Assembly: GCA_037349105.1 (NCBI GenBank)
Contig: JAYJMM010000094.1
Coordinates: forward strand, 1,922,001-1,986,000
DNA length: 64,000 bases
Source of the DNA: Limnomonas spitsbergensis
Taxonomy: Eukaryota; Chlorophyta; Chlorophyceae; Chlamydomonadales
Reading direction: 5' to 3'
Part shown: positions 21,372 through 32,234 of the stretch, piece by piece
How positions within the stretch are numbered: position 1 is the first letter of the stretch
Layout of the letters: each line of letters begins with the position of its first letter
Translations under genes and position numbers: made by a program
The notes under the pieces: model-generated
The model's database searches: none
Seen by the model: the letters and a program-made list of their open reading frames with translations, nothing else
What the model was told of the DNA's origin: nothing

Positions 21372-22142
21372 GTTCGCATGGAGCCATGGCCCCCCCGCAT
21401 CTTCGTCTCAACGTCATCGATGGACTCAAGGACTATTGAGTTGCAGCAGCAGATCAACTGGGCATCAAGGATGACATGGTGACAACAATTCAAGGCACCG
21501 GCTTGTACCGGCCGGTAACTCGGTATGAGGGAAACATGTGTTATAAGCTCGTGATGGCGCGGCAGGCATGGCTTCATTGATGTGCTCTCACAACATCCAA
21601 TGTACCCTGTCATTGAGCATGCGTTTGACATGGTGGCATATACGCCACCCATCATCAGCCTTCCCCGCGTTGTCTTTATACATGGTCGATGCTTATGCCG
21701 GAGCAGCATAGTCTCAGTACATACCGTATGCTGACCTGATCAACAATTGGCACAGCAAAAAATATGGGGATACTTATATATATATAGCCCCTGATGTTTC
21801 TGGGCTTGCAACGAACAGCATCTCTCACGGCTGGAATTATTATGACCATGTTCTGACCCATTACGTGGAATCCAACTATTCTTCATTCGTATGATGTTGG
21901 ATGGAACTTCTTAACATACTCATGAGGACTTTGGCTCATCCTTTCTGGAGGCAATGAACCATGTTATTAGGGAGGTGACAGTACAGCATACCAGCCTTGG
22001 CGGTGGGCATGACAAGGAATCATGGAAGAGTAGGAATTCCATTGCCCATGTGCTTAGGTATCTCTCTGTCAGTGAGGCCCCTCCCATCCGTGCCGCGTTA
22101 TGTGATAAGCAACTATATGCAGGCTTGGGTGGGAGGCTCTGA
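21372..22142 (+). pseudogene. Decayed protein-coding region, unknown product
   Basis: Four adjoining plus-strand segments read like protein but are broken. An ATG at 21384 begins a frame stopped by TGA at 21437; the same frame continues with DQLGIKDDMVTTIQGTGLYR..RYEGNMCYKLV to about 21570. A shifted frame follows (DVLSQHPMYPVIEHAFDMVA), then WHSKKYGDTYIYIAPDVSGL..SHGWNYYDHVL (about 21740-21890), then HEDFGSSFLEAMNHVIREVT..LYAGLGGRL to a TGA at 22142. Either a pseudogene or a multi-exon gene with unusual junctions; I see no clean GT-AG solution. Family not recognised. Confidence 0.45.
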
Positions 22143-22364
22143 CTTTCGTTGAGGACGTGGTAGGCATTGTTGAGGCCTAGTTTGTTGCTTTTGTTTGCCC
22201 TCTTGGGTAACAGTTTTTCCTACCCTTTTTTGTTTCCTTCTTGCTTTTTTAATGAAGGCTTGAGAGGGGCGGGGCTGCCTTTTCCTTTGGGGGGGGATTA
22301 TTTCTTCCTCCTTTGTATTTTCTCGTTTTTTTTCATTTTCCCGTAATTTCCTTTTTCTCCCAAC

Positions 22365-22430
22365 GGGTCAACTGGGCGCCCACGCGGCAGAGCCTTTTTG
22401 AGCAGGAACCAGAGGTGTAATGTCATTGAC
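22365..22430 (-). repeat. Dispersed ~65-bp terminal repeat (right-end orientation)
   Basis: Family signature: ACTGGGCGCCCACGCGGC..GAGCCTTTTTGAGC..CCAGAGGTGTAATGTCATTGAC. Other members: 23242-23288 (+), 27110-27184 (-), 37047-37113 (-), 54074-54112 (+), 54791-54829 (+), 54957-55012 (+), 55176-55240 (-), 55378-55436 (-), 62967-63012 (+). They behave like the terminal inverted repeats of a DNA-transposon family. Confidence 0.8.
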
Positions 22431-23800
22431 ATACTGTGGAGATCCGACAAATTTCACGAGGGCTAGGAAACCATGCTTAGCTCTTGCTTATTATTGAAGG
22501 TCTGACCAACTGAAAGAAGTCATCTTCTGATCCCCTATACAGCTTAAAACAAGCTGCAAGGCTTTTGAGCAAGCAATGACTGCATGCATGAACTCTTGTC
22601 GTTGTCGTGTGCGGTTTGTAGAGTAGCGTTCATGGCGTCATGCACTACCGTGAATTGCGTATCACTATCGTCTACAAGACTACAATGACGAAGAGGGCCA
22701 GAAGGCTGCCATGCATGACAGCGAATGGGACTATTACCTACAAACCACATGTCATGACAAAGATTGTGACATAAACAGTCAATTTTTCGGGTGAAAGCCA
22801 TAAATCACCCATTTAAGCTCAAAGACCCCTGCCACTGCCAACGAGCGTGGTTCTCAAAGCCAAGGGACAGTACCAACATGGGGGGATTCATGATTTATTA
22901 TTGGAAAACCGGATCAAAGGGTTTAAAGAAGGTGATATTCACCGAGAGAGACCACATGAAAAAACGTACGTTCATATTGAGATTTCTGGAAAAGAGAGCT
23001 GCTATCAGCGAATAATCAAACAAGCAATCCTCATAATCATGGAAAGCATGGGGACAAATAAAAGCCCCCAACACACATAAAAATACCAACCAGTCTGTTT
23101 TGTTGTTACAATGTCAACACTTCCACCCCAAGGCCTCTCACGAAAGGGCTAAGCTGCGTAACGTCCAACCCTACATATTCAAACGCACAGGCTGACCACA
23201 CTACGGAGGTATCTCAGTCACAACACGCAGTGGTCAACAGATGTCAATAACGTTACACCTCTGGGCCCGCTCAAAGCTCAGCCGCGGCCAACAACAAAAA
23301 GATCAACAGATGTGATTGAGGCTTGACATGAAAGGACCATGTCCCAACCGGTGCGCTCCTTCGTTGTACCACTGCACCACTGTGCACAATGTCCCCATCC
23401 GTTACATACCCTAACAAAACAAAACCGCCGCGCAGGCACTACAAAGCACCACAACCCAAGCAATGCAAGACACTGGGCACCAACCAGGCAATACAAAGTA
23501 CCACCACCTAGAAATCAAAGGAAAGAAGGCCAGTATCCATTGCACAGCTTCCACTGCACTGCATAGCAATGCGCTGCACTGTGGTTCTGACACACTACAC
23601 TACGGCGAGGAAATCCCTACCGCGCCCGAATGCCCCCCTCCTTGCTACGCCCTCAGTGTAGGTCAGCAACCACCCTCATGCCACGTTTTTGAAAGGGGCC
23701 CTGCCCCGACCCTGATGCTGCTCACGCATGTCCTCAACGCCTCCCTGAGAACACCGGATGCGTGCCCTCAACTTTCGCACCCACATCCTTACTTGCATCC
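22430..23800. other. Intergenic DNA with a dispersed-repeat left end
   Basis: Contains the plus-oriented 65-bp family member at 23242-23288 and runs of short direct repeats (for example 'gcacttcc..actgcactgcat' at 23550-23580). The short open frames are not convincing. Confidence 0.45.
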
Positions 23801-23814
23801 TTTAGAAGGTTAAG

Positions 23815-24095
23815 ATGGCGCGGATGGTGCATTACAAGATCCATGGGGTGGAGAAAAAATAGCTGAGGTCCCCGGCTTTTGCTGGGCGCACAAGGTGCCA
23901 ATGGGCCTGCCTCTCTCACGGAGCCTACTTCGTCACTGCAGCCCGGCGCCCTCGCCCCTCCTGTCCAGGTCCTCATGGTCACCCTCAAGAAGGAGAAGAT
24001 GGCGCAGATGATGCATTGCATAACCCAAGGTCTGATGAACATCTGTGAGCCCCGGCTTTGGCTGAGCCACCCCAGGGCCTGTCGCGGCCCCACTA
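23815..24095 (-). pseudogene. Two tandem ghosts of the terminal exon of gene 24164-25537
   Basis: The real exon encodes NPWIMQCIIRAIFTFSRMTM. Copies at about 23990-24055 (RPWVMQCIICAIFSFLRVTM in one frame) and 23820-23880 (more decayed) lie directly downstream, at about 170-bp spacing with shared flanks. Confidence 0.85.
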
Positions 24096-24163
24096 TCCTG
24101 CACACATGCAAGGGGGCACGCTACGATTTGGTACCCCCCACCCCCTGTCCGTGCCCTCATACT

Positions 24164-25537
24164 TCACGCCCACGTCCGCATCGTCATCCTCGAGAAGGTG
24201 AAGATGGCGCGGATGATGCATTGCATGATCCAAGGGTTGGTGTACACTTGAAAGGCTGAGTAGCCTAGGGCCGTCCAGCGGTATGCTTGCCACCCCATCG
24301 CGCACAGCTTCTTAAACTTTTCCTGCTTCATAGTCTGGGATAGATGCAGCAGGGAAGCATGGACAGGTATTAGGCGAAGCAGCAAAAAGCGTAGTGCCAA
24401 CCCACTGCCAACCCACTGCATACGGCTTCTTAACCCTCGTCGGCTTCATACTCAAAGGACATGAAAGCAGTGGGGAATTGTGGGCGTGTGAGCGGGCACT
24501 AGGCGAGCATTAATTAGTAGAGTGCCTGTATACCCTTGGACCTGTGTCTGTATACGGTACCCTAGGACATCATGTGCCTGTATTACTGTATACCCTAGGA
24601 CCTGTGTCTGTATACCCTGTGACCTGTGTCTGTATACCCTAGGACCTGTGCCTGTTCCTAGAAACTGGGCCCCTTGTCTTTTCCTGTGCTGTAGATGGGT
24701 GGTATTGTCAGCGCATGCTGGCTCGCATATGCCTTGGCCCTTCCGCTCATGCCCTGCGCACCCAGAGGCCTACAGGCGTGTGCATGCCCTGCTGGCAGCA
24801 TGCACATGGCCTTTTTCATGACTCTGCGCACCCGTGCATGCTACCCATCCCACCTGGATGCCTATGAGGATGGCTTGCTGCAGCTTCTCTGGGGGCAGGG
24901 TGGCTGCCTGTGGGCAGTTCATTAGGGTTTCCGCGATGAAGTAGGCCATGGCTTCGATCGCGCATTGCCGGTCCACCACCACGTAATCCTCTGCGTTAGA
25001 AACGCTGGGGCCGTGCTCTTTTCTCTCTGTCGTTCCAGGAACCGCGGCCGTGCCCGCCTCGTCGATTGGGTACGTCGGAGGGGCCAAGGCTGGCGAGGTG
25101 ATATTGGTTGCCATGGCGTCGCTTATGAGCTGCGCATATGTGAATGCGGCACTCGTTGGCATATGATGAGATGGCTGTCATGCAGGGAGGAGCTGCAGAG
25201 GGCAGAGCTCGACATGCCCAAGAAAATGCTCACCTCTGAGACGTCTTCGAGTGGCGACTCCCCCTCGATGGCCTCGGAGATGGGTTGCTTCAGCTTGTTC
25301 AAGAATTTTTCAGTGCCTATAAAGTCCTCTAGCCGGTTGAATGTCTGCAAACAGCAAAAGTTATAAGACAAGGGCTTTGAGCGCCCATTGATTTGCACCA
25401 AGCAAATTACATGTATACAAAAACATGCAGAACCTCACTTTGCATTCTATTCCAGCCTCGATTGGCTCCGTTAGCTTGGCTGCTTGCTCTCTAGCGGTAG
25501 CTTCCCAGCCGCAGTTCCGTCTTATACTCGAAATCAT
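24164..25537 (-). CDS. Conserved-looking 218-residue protein, four exons, function unknown
   Basis: Exons 25439-25537, 25234-25344, 24854-25129 and 24164-24334, all phase 0 with GT-AG borders, give 218 codons plus TGA. The start at 25537 (MISSIRRNCGWEATAREQ) gives a tidy exon; an in-frame ATG at 25675 is an alternative. The protein has an acidic, helical N-terminal part (TFNRLEDFIGTEKFLNKLKQ), a Pro/Thr-rich linker, then VVVDRQCAIEAMAYFIAETL..LPPEKLQQAI and a C-terminal segment LGYSAFQVYTNPWIMQCIIR that could lie on or in a membrane. It looks like a real, selected gene, but I cannot name the family. An intronic copy of the start of exon 4 lies at about 24425-24470, and ghosts of exon 4 lie downstream. 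Confidence 0.75.
24425..24475 (-). repeat. Ghost of the acceptor and start of exon 24164-24334
   Basis: Minus strand TATGAAGCCGACGAGGGTTAAGAAGC resembles the exon start ACTATGAAGCAGGAAAAGTTTAAGAAGC. It lies within the upstream intron. Confidence 0.6.
24520..24665. repeat. ~26-bp tandem repeat (taccctaggacctgtgtctgta)
   Basis: About five imperfect units in the intron between exons 3 and 4 of the unknown gene. Confidence 0.8.
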
Positions 25538-25919
25538 TTTGGATTTTGTACTAGCATTGAAAATCGCGTAACATTTCCACTGCAGATTTGGTCGGCTCCA
25601 GAGCCACGCAAATGGTGGCCACTCAAGCAAAAAGCGGAGAAAGCCCTTGCAGAGTTCCCAACCCCCTGTTTCCAACCTCCGGTGCTTTACAAGGCAGGGA
25701 GAAATGGTGTGGCGGCACTGACTTAGTCTCAGCGTCTTGCATCGTCAACAGCCAGTCCTTTTCTTTTGCTGTGACTTTACAACAGCCAGAAGCATGCGTG
25801 CTACAGCACTGCCAGTACCGGTATTAACTTGAATCCAGCATTACTACTACAATACCAGCATGCAAAACTGCAATGGATCTTTGAGAAAGAGGAATCGGTA
25901 GCACCTGTGGTTAAGTACC

Positions 25920-26360
25920 AAATGTTTCCTATAAATAATTAAATGGTTACAGTAGACTTCATTTGCCTCCGCGAACGCCCAGAATTTTTTTTGTTCATTA
26001 ATCGGAATATTGGTATGCAGAAAACACATTGTCGTAAGGCGCTCAGGCCGAAATCAATACTTGTGTAAGCCGCGCACCGCACTGGGCAGCTGTCCCTAAC
26101 CTCACCGAACGGTTCTCAAACTTGGGTTGCGCTCTGCCGTTGTTACAGTAGAAAAACTGGTCGCGGTGCAGATATTGCATGTGTATCTGTACGGTACCGG
26201 TGTGTGGACAAGGTGTGACGCGCGTGCGCGCGCGTGCACAAGCAATTGTTTAAAATTGCGTGATAAGCCGCAAATGCGTCTATGAGTTAATTGTTTAAGT
26301 ATTTATTAAGCCGCGAAGGCAAATTAACATTAATTTCTTGCGGAGGTACAGCGCGTCTAC
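25920..26360. mobile_element. MITE, copy 1 (ends CCGTAGAC..TTTGCCTCCGCR)
   Basis: The left arm reads GTAGACTTCATTTGCCTCCGCG. The right arm, reverse-complemented, reads CCGTAGACGCGCTGTACCTC CGCAAG. A second copy in the same orientation lies at 61925-62330 with the same internal blocks ('aaggcgctcaggccgaaatcaa', 'aagccgcgaaggcaaat'). No coding capacity. Confidence 0.75.
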
Positions 26361-27100
26361 GGTACCGTATATAAGTACCAATGTTGCCCATAATTATGCG
26401 TTACCGTACTGGTCATCCTGCTGTCGATGCTGATATATTCAGCGACCAAACGTTACTGTGCTGATGATCATCATCATTGCAGAGCAATCAGTAATGTACT
26501 AATGTAGTGGTGGCAGGATGTTCAAACCCCGCACCAACAGGTTGCAACCGGCAGGTTCCATGCATGCTTTCCAGTATATTTGAGTGCCGAACCTATCATT
26601 CATGTACAGACAATGAATGATCAGGGCGGTCTGGTGCATCAAAAAGTGATGCTTGGAGCCTTGGACCACCGTCTGAAGGCGGGACAAAGTTTTGGTACCA
26701 TAATTTTGAAGGACGAACGAGGCAACTATTTTTTAATATCGCTTGACTTCATTCAAGGGACACAAACCATACACATTTACATAACGTTTTCAACATAGCA
26801 TGTTTTACGCGCAAAAACGTGGTTGGCCTGCCAGGCCATTGGCAACAGCCACAGTCAGGGGACAAGATTCATTCTTGCATGACGGAGTCACAAGTTGCCC
26901 TGCTCAGCCCAGCCCTAAAAGAATCAGGAGGAACAAAACACTCCTGGCTTTGGTTTATTTGAATTGAGGATGCCTCTTATTCAGCATTTCATTTCTCTGG
27001 TCACCTGAGACCCCATGACCTACAGTTTACCCTTCGTCCCGGACACCACCCATTAGACACAAAACTGCACATTCAGAAACACACACTCTGCCTTTTCTTT
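26360..27100. other. Intergenic DNA, no gene seen
   Basis: AT-rich unique sequence. The short frame at 26580-26798 on the plus strand has no recognisable product. Confidence 0.5.
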
Positions 27101-27299
27101 TCTCCCAATGGGACAGTTGGGCACCCAGCCACCCACGCGGCCGAGCCTTTTTGAGCCGGGCCCAGAGGTGTTATGTCATTGACACACTCTTCCCAGCACA
27201 CCAGCTGTCAACACACCTTGCACCCACATGCATCATCACGCACTCGACCACCAGCAAGGTTAACAAGCAAATTATAATTTACAAATGAAGGGCAACGAC

Positions 27300-27750
27300 A
27301 CAAAAATAAGTGCGTAGGACGCCACATTTGAGAGTGTGCTCTCCCCTGGTCACTTCAAGCGAGCATATCCCCAAGGACCCCCCAGCCACTGTTCAGTGGG
27401 CGGGGGGGGGGGCTATTTTTATCTTGGAGCCATTATATTTGCTAGCCTTGAAGCATGAAAGCAATAGCCCATCCATGTTAGTATATACAGTATTTCAGTT
27501 GTATACAACAATCATGGTGCAAAGTGATGCTGAATTTAGAACAGGCATTAGAGCCATGAGCATCATAACGGCTTCAAGGATGAACAAGCCCAAGGCCAAG
27601 TGGGACTACCTTGTCTTCCTTCACCAACAGAGTAAGATGTAAGAAATATTAAATTAGCAACTCGTACTCATATCGTCATTGCCCTACGTAAAATTAGAGG
27701 ATAGGCCAGTCATAGTTTTGCGAAGCCACCAACCGTGTTTGTGCGTACTT
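27300..27750. other. Intergenic DNA, one short plus-strand frame of doubtful status
   Basis: A 110-codon frame at 27310-27642 contains a plausible stretch (ALKHESNSPSMLVYTVFQLY) but shows no family match or splice context. Confidence 0.3.
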
Positions 27751-27753
27751 TTT

Positions 27754-27888
27754 CAAGAATGTACCTGTCGGTTCCGCGGAAGTACATGCTTTAGTGCATT
27801 GGTAAAGCTGCTGTTGGTCGCGTACATGGGTTTTGGTCGAGGTCCCAAAGTGTGGAACTAGATATTAGAACCGACAGGTACATTCTTG
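27754..27888. repeat. 21-bp perfect inverted repeat abutting the large element
   Basis: CAAGAATGTACCTGTCGGTTC (27754-27774) and its exact complement at 27868-27888 enclose 93 nt. The right arm stops 3 bp from the left end of the 12.8-kb element. Confidence 0.9.
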
Positions 27889-27891
27889 AAA

Positions 27892-28935
27892 ACACCCTGG
27901 TGCAAAATATGTCCGACTGGTTCTAATATGTACTCAAGTTCTAATATACAGGTCCATACTTTCCATACGATACTTCCACGCTACAGTGTTGTGATGTGTG
28001 TTTAAGTGGACTACTTCATCTCTCCGCGATTTTCCTTAGGACTTGCTTTGGACCCCCCACATTCCTGACACGATTCCGCGGGTTGTACACAGCTTTTGCG
28101 GGTTGTACACAGCTTTCGCATGACTTTACGCGATGTTACCTGATTGCTTTGCTGATTCCACCCATTCCTGACATGATCCGCGGGTTGTACACAGCTTTTG
28201 CGGGTTGTACACAGCTTTCGCATGACTTTACGCGATGTTACCTGATTGCTTTGCTGATTCCACCCATTCCTGACATGATCCGCGGGTTGTACACAGCTTT
28301 CGCATGACTTTACGCGATGTTACCTGATTGCTTTGCTGATTCCACCCATTCCTGACATGATCCGCGGGTTGTACACAGCTTTCACATGACTTTACGCGAT
28401 ATCACCTGAATTGCTTTGCTGATTCCACCCATTCCTGACATGATCCGCGGGTTGTACACAGCTTTCGCATGACTTTACGCGATGTTACCTGATTGCTTTG
28501 CTGATTCCACCCATTCCTGACATGATCCGCGGGTTGTACACAGCTTTCACATGACTTTACGCGATATCACCTGAATTGCTTTGCTGATTCCACCCATTCC
28601 TGACATGATCCGCGGGATTTGCTGTTCCCACCCATTCCTGACATGATCATCGACAACAGACATTGTGCTTCATGCAGCCCGATTCCCTCATCGCCCTGCT
28701 GGGATATTAAAAAATGTCACGCCATGCAGTGCATGGAGTTGCAGTGCATGCAGTTGCAAGCAGTTGCATGGCAGTGCATGGAGTTGCATGGAGTTGCATG
28801 CAGTTGCATGCAGTTGCAAGCAGTTGCATGGAGTTGCATGGCGTTGTGTGGGGTTGCATGGCAGTTGTGCATGGAGTTTCAATCAGTTGCATGGGGTTGC
28901 TTGGAAGTGCATGGGGTTGCTTGGAAGCTTCCAAG
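27892..28935 (+). repeat. Left terminal inverted repeat of the large element
   Basis: Structure: ~180 bp unique end; about six ~84-bp units (CATGATCCGCGGGTTGTACA..CCACCCATTCCTGA) at 28070-28620; ~110 bp unique (28625-28725); then a ~10-12-bp array of GTTGCATG/GAGTTGCATG words (28730-28930). Confidence 0.92.
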
Positions 28936-29094
28936 GTCAGCGATCGACAGTGGTGCTTCGTATCGAGGAGCGAAGTCATGGGCAGTCATGTCTGTGGTCA
29001 CTTCAACTTGGACACGACGAGTTGCCATTTTCTGCAAATATAGCGGATATTTTTTCACGTCTGCAACGCCAGCACCTTTTGGGGGGTATGCCAC
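28879..29094 (-). CDS. Small hypothetical protein at the inner edge of the left repeat
   Basis: 71 codons. It has a balanced composition (KYPLYLQKMATRRVQVEVTT, HDFAPRYEAPLSIADLGSF) and its C-terminus runs into the terminal repeat. It may be the last exon of a longer minus-strand gene. No family recognised. Confidence 0.35.
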   Translation of the reverse strand: MAYPPKGAGVADVKKYPLYLQKMATRRVQVEVTTDMTAHDFAPRYEAPLSIADLGSFQATPCTSKQPHATD

Positions 29095-29349
29095 GCAGTC
29101 CCATCTGGATCAATGCGAAAATGCCACGGAAAGACATTACAAAACGACAGCGGACAACAAGTATAACACGCGCAAACAATAGGATTAGCATATAAAACAC
29201 AACACATTGACGAGTAATATTGGCTTTGACCAATGGGAGCGACAAGCAAAACATCACCGTTTACCACCAATCCGCCGAAAACAAGAAGACATACGGCCAA
29301 AACAAAAAGGCAAATGCTTGTCGTGTCGTCCATCGTGCTGACCGCATGA

Positions 29350-29876
29350 CTAAAATGGCTCAGCTGCCTCAGTTTCTGTGTCCTCGGATGCATTCATGTT
29401 GCTCATTGCCTGCTGCAGATTCGCGACCTGAAGAGTCAGCAGCTTGACCTCCGATTGCAACTCCCCGAGCATCCTCTCGGCGCTCTCACCGCGCAGCAAC
29501 GCCGTCTCTGCCTGCGCCTCTGCCTGCTGCTTCCATTTGCGCATCAGTGCAGCAGTGTAGCCCTTCGCAGCGGCTCCAGGGTGGTCTACGAGCGTGTGGC
29601 AGGTGCAGCACAAATGGATGGCGTTCGCAATGCCCCCACGCTTTTCCATCGTCTGTTCACTGTCATAGCGCTCGCCCTTTGGCTGGTTGGCGCAGATGTG
29701 GGCGCCCTCCCCCACGTACTCGTAGCTATCGGGTTGGATGCTGTGCGAGTGTGCGGGCCCATGGTCGGCTTTCGGCAGCGCGGGTTGCTGCACCGATACC
29801 CCGTTCTTCTGGCCACCATCTGCTGAACCGTATTGGTGAAGCTGCCATCCATCACCTGCAATGGGGCCAGAACCAT
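29350..29876 (-). CDS. HNH endonuclease-like protein, reading frame shifted once
   Basis: Two overlapping frames make one protein-like unit. The first (29876 to about 29740) gives VQQMVARRTGYRCSNPRCRK, a CxxxxC knuckle; the second (about 29750-29350) gives YVGEGAHICANQ, then AIHLCCTCHTLVD (C, CxxCH) and LMRKWKQQAEAQ, followed by a coiled coil to the stop. The order matches HNH nucleases of the GEAAHI..CxxCH..W type. A one-base slip near 29745 separates CSNP..RKPTMGP from the GEGAHI block, so it is either broken or carries an unrecognised intron. A candidate upstream exon (ATG 30056, donor ACAAG|GTACGC at 29929) encodes MKLEDAESEVDTASSSCAVT; its junction is unresolved. Confidence 0.6.
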
Positions 29877-30285
29877 CTGTGACGACTGTGCACCAACTTA
29901 ACGTTTAAATCTCACTCATCTTGCGTACCTTGTCCATATTTTTAGGACGACACGCTTGGCAACGCTAGCTGGCGTCGCCAAGCTCTGGCTGGTTGCGGTG
30001 ACAGCGCAAGAGGAACTCGCAGTGTCGACCTCGCTCTCCGCATCCTCCAGTTTCATGTCAATCTACGACCCACCGGCCTGCATGGGATGAGCGAATGAAC
30101 GTGAAAATGCCGGCTACCTTTGTCCCATATTTTTTTGCTGTGCAGGATATGCATGGGTAGGGCTGCAGGGCATGAAGGGACAGGGCATGCAGCCCGGCTG
30201 CACACAAGGCCCCAAAGTATGGTGGTGTCATGTGCTGCTGGCATGCTGCTGGCATGCATAGCTGCAGACCAGTGTCATATAGCAA

Positions 30286-30499
30286 ATCAGGTGCAGCAAA
30301 GCTTGCAGATGGGCAATGTTGCGGGTTGTACAACTCACTGTTCGTGTTCGAGGGCCTTGTCACGAAGGCTGGTGGTGCCCAGAGCGAGATTTGGCTACAG
30401 TTGGGGGCCTGCAGGCGTCAAACTGATGAGCGCACTAAGCACCGCATTTACAAATGTAATGCACCGCTAAACAAAGCAATGACATGTGAAAGTTCGTAA
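30286..30499 (+). CDS. Hypothetical exon or ORF in the large element
   Basis: After an acceptor-like AATCAG, the plus frame reads GLYNSLFVFEGLVTKAGGAQ, SEIWLQLGACRRQTDERTKH and stops at 30499. The composition looks protein-coding, but start, partner exons and family are unknown. Confidence 0.35.
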
Positions 30500-31400
30500 A
30501 TCCTGTCAGCTACACGAGGTACATTACGCGTACCTTCTGAACATCCCGATTCACCTTGATTGTTTCATTGTCAACCCGTATTTCATTGCTTCCGTGTGTG
30601 GAAAGCTTTTCACGCGGAATTCAACCTTGTCCTGCACAAGCTCGACAGCGAAGGTGCGGTCTAGCTAAACACAACGGCTTTCTAGTCCGTAGCCAGCCAA
30701 TATGCGGCATGCAGCACTAGTTCATGTTGGGTGTGTTCTTCCTAAACTTCATCTGCAAATCTCCGTCCTGCAGGGCTTCATTTTACACCCACAAGCAACG
30801 CGTTTCTGTTGCATCTGGAGAGCAAGCAGCTTATTGGAGGTATGCAGCAAATTTCGCCAGCATCCTCACCGGCTGCTTGCAAGCCGTTTCTGCGCAAACG
30901 TTTCACTTTCGAACAATGACGACCTTTTACTGTCACAGGTGATTTTTGATAGCTTCTAGCTGTATCCACTGAGTAGTTTGGACCACGCAACGCTTATGAA
31001 CAACGAGGTGAGATTGGGGGCGTCATTGTGAGGTTGGACGAGTCTACCTGTTCACCATCGGGGGGTTGTTCTTGCAAATGGAATGCAAGCATGTCCTTTC
31101 GTACGTACTGCAGCAACAACTTCATTAAACACAATCTTAGCAAACAGGACACACTTGAATGTGGAGTGGTCCTGTATCATGCAGCACCAAGCAGCAACAT
31201 CCACTGCATCATGCAAGACCATTGAGCAGCACTCAAAGCATTATGCAGGACCATGCTGGACCATGCAGCTTGAGTTGTCGTTTTTTTCCACAATGCCTAT
31301 TTCAGTGAAACGCCCATCCCTATCCTATCATGCAGATGCACAGGCAACACGGAATCGTCAAATGCGGCAGCACGCTGCCGCGTTTACCAAGTCTGAACAA
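30500..31400. other. Element interior with probable but unassembled exons
   Basis: On the minus strand, a segment at about 30545-30664 follows an acceptor (GTTTAG) and encodes TFAVELVQDKVEFRVKSFPH before a donor-like GTGAAT. Other fragments could not be joined in phase. Short 'gcagcac/atgcaggacc' repeats lie at 31180-31270. Confidence 0.3.
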
Positions 31401-31401
31401 A

Positions 31402-31767
31402 ATGGTTGCTATGTCAGCCAAGGAGACCCCGTCACCCGCCCCTCAAGCGCAAGCCACCAGCTTCCCCGCTCTTGGGCAGCTGTATACCGAGGGGCTGCTC
31501 AGCCGGTATGAGATAATGGTGGAGGAAGGGATGTCCAAGGGAGCAGCAAAGGCTTGCTTGGCGAGTACGGAGTTTGTGGCATCAGGACCACTGTTGAAGG
31601 TGTCTGCACAGCTGGATAAGCTGGATGCTGACTTCACGGCCCTGGAATTCAGGGTTAGGTTGCTGACCAGTGTGTTGATTGCCGTGACAGTGGCTTTCAT
31701 AGGTTTCGTCGATGTTGACAAGCTTCCCAACGCTTTTTTTTCAGTACTTATCAAAAGGCTCGGCTAA
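31402..31767 (+). CDS. Small coiled-coil protein with a C-terminal membrane segment
   Basis: 121 codons from MVAMSAKETPSPAPQ. Residues about 15-75 are helical (ALGQLYTEGLLSRYEIMVEE, SAQLDKLDADFTALEFRVRL); residues about 80-100 form a hydrophobic span (LLTSVLIAVTVAFIGFV), giving a tail-anchored layout. The start at 31402 is chosen because the upstream in-frame ATG (31330) adds a low-quality segment. It sits between the HNH-like and recombinase genes of the element. Function unknown. Confidence 0.5.
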   Translation: MVAMSAKETPSPAPQAQATSFPALGQLYTEGLLSRYEIMVEEGMSKGAAKACLASTEFVASGPLLKVSAQLDKLDADFTALEFRVRLLTSVLIAVTVAFIGFVDVDKLPNAFFSVLIKRLG

Positions 31768-31954
31768 ATCATTGTAAAACGAATACTGCCAGACACTCAT
31801 GCATGACACTGTATGGCCGCAGGGAGCTGCCGGGACTGCATGGCACTGCGTGTGTACATCCCAGGACATATTGGAACCAGTCGGGCATATTTTGCACCTA
31901 AGTGTAGCGAGGGTCGTTCAAGCAATCGATTGTGGCAGGTAATTGTGGTAAATA

Positions 31955-32125
31955 TGCATGCAGACCTGCAAAACTTGCTGGTGTCATGACTATGCTGGCA
32001 TTGAACGCATGCCATGCAAACTTAGTTGCTGGTGTTCATGACTCTGCTGGCATTGAATGCATGCCATGCAAACTTGTCATGACTCTGTTGGCATTCAATG
32101 TATGCCATGCAAACCATGCATGGCC
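31955..32125. repeat. ~50-bp tandem repeat, three copies
   Basis: Units share 'tgctggcattgaa.gcatgccatgcaaactt'. Confidence 0.85.
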
Positions 32126-32234
32126 CGGCCGGCGTAGCCAATCAAACTAAGCAATTCTTGTGACATCGCGTAAGTCACATGTGTGACAGATGTGCACAAC
32201 CCGCAGCATCATGTCAGGGATGGGTGGTATCAGT

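Larger units (their letters stand above)
23242..27184. mobile_element. Interval flanked by inverted copies of the 65-bp terminal repeat
   Basis: A plus-oriented end (TGTCAATAACGTTACACC) at 23242 and a minus-oriented end finishing at 27184 bracket 3.9 kb. The interval holds the four-exon gene 24164-25537 and the MITE at 25.9 kb. It could be a transposon that captured a gene, or two independent solo elements. I see no transposase and cannot confirm target-site duplication. Confidence 0.3.

Noticed and set aside
21676..21861. Minus-strand frame over the decayed coding region
   Set aside because: The plus strand gives the more protein-like segments; the minus frame is short and has low-quality composition.
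28619..29195. Overlapping frames of 176-187 codons in the left terminal repeat
   Set aside because: They read the GTTGCATG array and flanks. The same frames recur antisense in the right repeat, as expected of repeat DNA.
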